Source: F1-60-MAGs149 sp037133755
GTDB lineage: Bacteria; Actinomycetota; Thermoleophilia; Gaiellales; F1-60-MAGs149
Length of the DNA stretch: 64,000 nt
NCBI GenBank assembly: GCA_037133755.1
Contig: JBAXNN010000009.1
Location: 1 to 64,000, forward strand
Reading direction: 5' to 3'
Positions 62,705 through 64,000 of this stretch are shown here, one piece after another. The notes below the pieces were generated by a model. The model searched no databases and was not told the origin of the DNA. It was given only the letters and a program-made list of their open reading frames with translations. Numbering within the stretch: the stretch's first letter is position 1; each line of letters starts with the position of its first letter. A program made the translations under genes and the position numbers.

Positions 62705-64000
62705 TCACCTGACGCGTGGCAGCGTGATCTCGAACGTGGCGCCGTGGCCGGGGGTGGCGCGCGCGACGATGGTGCCGCCGTGTGCCTCCACGTAGGCGCG
62801 GCAGATCGCCAGCCCGAGGCCCGCCCCGCCAGCGTCGCGCGATCGCGCGGCATCCGCTCGCGTGAAGCGGTCGAACAGGTGCGGCAGTAGTTCGAGTGGA
62901 ATGCCGTCACCGTCATCAACCACGGTGATGTGCACGCTGTCGGCTGACGTGGCAACGCTGACGTCCACCGTTCCCCCGTCTTGCGTGTGGCGGATGGCGT
63001 TGGCGAACAGGTTGACGAGTACGTCGACGAGCGCGTCGTGATCGCCGTAGACGGCCGCCTCGCCGGCGGGGCGCTCCACGTGCCAGGTGCGGTCGGCGTC
63101 GCCGCGCACCCGCACCACGGCCTCGTCGGCCAGCGTGGCGGCGTCGATGCGTCGCATGCGATCCACGGGGATCTCCCCCGCGCGCGCCAGAAGCAGGAGG
63201 CGCTCGACCAAGCGGCCCATACGCTCGAGCTCGGATACGGCGAGATCGATCTCGGCCTGCACCGCGGCTGGCTCCTCGCGCTGGGGGTCGAGGACCTCGA
63301 GGTGGCCGCGCGCGATCGTGATTGGAGTGCGCAACTCGTGCGAGGCGTCCTGCACGAATCGCTGCTGTGCGGCAAAGGCCGTCTGCAGGCGCTCGAGCAT
63401 CTCGTCGATGGCAGCGGTGAGACGCGCGATCTCGTCGGTGCCACCGATTGGGCCGACCCGTCCCTCAGGGCGCCCAGCCGTGACGAGTTCGGCGCGCTGC
63501 GTCATCACCGACAGCGGCCGCAAGGCGCTACGGGCGGCCAGCCATGCGAGCACGGCGGTGAGGAGCACGCCAATGCCCCCGGCAATCAGCAGGGCGCGCA
63601 CAAGGGCGTCGATCCGGTTGGCCGTGGCGCCCTGCGGGACCGCGGCCACGGCCGTGATGCCGGTGGCATCGCGCTCGATCGCGGCCGTGAACGGATCACC
63701 GTCGACCGTGATCGTCGTGGTGCCGGTTGCGCGGCGGAGCAGTGGCACGAGCGCGCGTGCGCTGTCCTGGTTGATGAGCGCGGTGCCGTGCGGCGCGCGG
63801 ACGGCGAGCAGGGTCTCGGACGCGCTGCGCCGCACGAGGTAGGCCTCAGTGCTCGGGTCGAGCGTCGTGACGGCGCTGCGGTCGGTGCGCACGGGCTGAC
63901 TCTGTGGCTCGACCTCGTCGATACCGGGAACCGTTACGCCGATGTCGTCGGTGTCCGTCGGCTGCACTGGTGTCGTCGTGGTGACCTCTGGGTCCGACGT
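62705..64000 (-). CDS. Sensor histidine kinase, 5' end cut by the window
   Basis: About 431 residues are visible and the frame is open to base 64000. In order: an outer sensing domain, one membrane span (RALLIAGGIGVLLTAVLAWLA), a HAMP-like linker, the dimerisation helix with the phospho-accepting histidine in QDASHELRTPITIARGHLEVL, and the ATPase domain (NLFANAIRHT, VVDDGDGIP, GGAGLGLAICRAYVEAHGG). The first span and start lie beyond the window, and a response regulator gene is probably further upstream. Confidence 0.95.
   Translation of the reverse strand, partial: TSDPEVTTTTPVQPTDTDDIGVTVPGIDEVEPQSQPVRTDRSAVTTLDPSTEAYLVRRSASETLLAVRAPHGTALINQDSARALVPLLRRATGTTTITVDGDPFTAAIERDATGITAVAAVPQGATANRIDALVRALLIAGGIGVLLTAVLAWLAARSALRPLSVMTQRAELVTAGRPEGRVGPIGGTDEIARLTAAIDEMLERLQTAFAAQQRFVQDASHELRTPITIARGHLEVLDPQREEPAAVQAEIDLAVSELERMGRLVERLLLLARAGEIPVDRMRRIDAATLADEAVVRVRGDADRTWHVERPAGEAAVYGDHDALVDVLVNLFANAIRHTQDGGTVDVSVATSADSVHITVVDDGDGIPLELLPHLFDRFTRADAARSRDAGGAGLGLAICRAYVEAHGGTIVARATPGHGATFEITLPRVR

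Overview
The window reads as one contiguous piece of a GC-rich bacterial chromosome with very tightly packed genes and almost no non-coding DNA. The gene set is mostly housekeeping. The block rplM-rpsI-glmM-glmS-acpS, the mycobacterial-type PyrF, a GuaB3-type protein, a group II truncated haemoglobin and many start codons placed 7-9 nt after a TANNNT box point to an actinobacterium. A lineage outside the classic Actinomycetia, such as Thermoleophilia, is my guess from overall character only. I see no phage, insertion sequence, CRISPR array or plasmid gene. No stretch longer than about 300 bases lacks a gene.

Layout. 0-5 kb: end of ppk1, a cobalamin-binding CarH-like regulator, an MFS transporter, tRNA-Arg(UCU) and a CorA transporter. 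5-10 kb: murJ-yihY-lepA on the minus strand, then rpsT with an unusual lysine/alanine tail. 10-15 kb: acpS, glmS, glmM, rpsI, rplM. 15-23 kb: a stand-alone proofreading-type exonuclease, a HIT protein, a polysaccharide deacetylase, guaA, guaB3, a PfkB-family kinase, pyrF and an HU gene with a clear terminator. 23-30 kb: a minus-strand run (MBL hydrolase, hisS, aspS, rph, rdgB, a CDF-like membrane protein, a roadblock-like protein, a small membrane protein, pyrE) in which nearly every junction is a 4-nt ATGA or GTGA overlap. 30-35 kb: the primary sigma factor, tRNA-Pro(UGG), a truncated haemoglobin, two membrane proteins transcribed divergently from a 19-bp gap, and a GMC oxidoreductase. 35-40.6 kb: an MMPL transporter, a CrtI-type desaturase, a CruF-like protein and ispH. 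40.6-45.3 kb: coaE, a lytic transglycosylase, a fused urease gamma/beta subunit, a divergent urease alpha subunit and glycerate kinase. 45.3-52.5 kb: rpsA, polA, an ACT-domain malic enzyme and a secreted trypsin-like protease. 52.5-59.5 kb: ribF, truB, nrnA, rbfA, a degenerate RsuA-family protein, clpX, clpP, tig. 59.5-64 kb: tRNA-Leu(UAG) and a minus-strand locus of sensor kinase, ApbE, a ferric-reductase-like membrane protein and two copies of a two-gene cassette of small membrane-anchored proteins.

The 59.7-64 kb locus is the best candidate for an undescribed system. A histidine kinase, a flavin transferase and a haem-type membrane protein sit with duplicated small anchored proteins that share a W-x2-EA-x-GWQ...LVR[RK]YN motif. 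Other points worth following are a CarH-like photoreceptor candidate with an excisionase-type DNA-binding domain, a urease alpha subunit with altered flap residues, a proofreading-dead Pol I alongside a free-standing Pol I-type exonuclease domain, three stacked hairpins ahead of rpsA, and a shared palindromic -10 box between two leaderless divergent genes.
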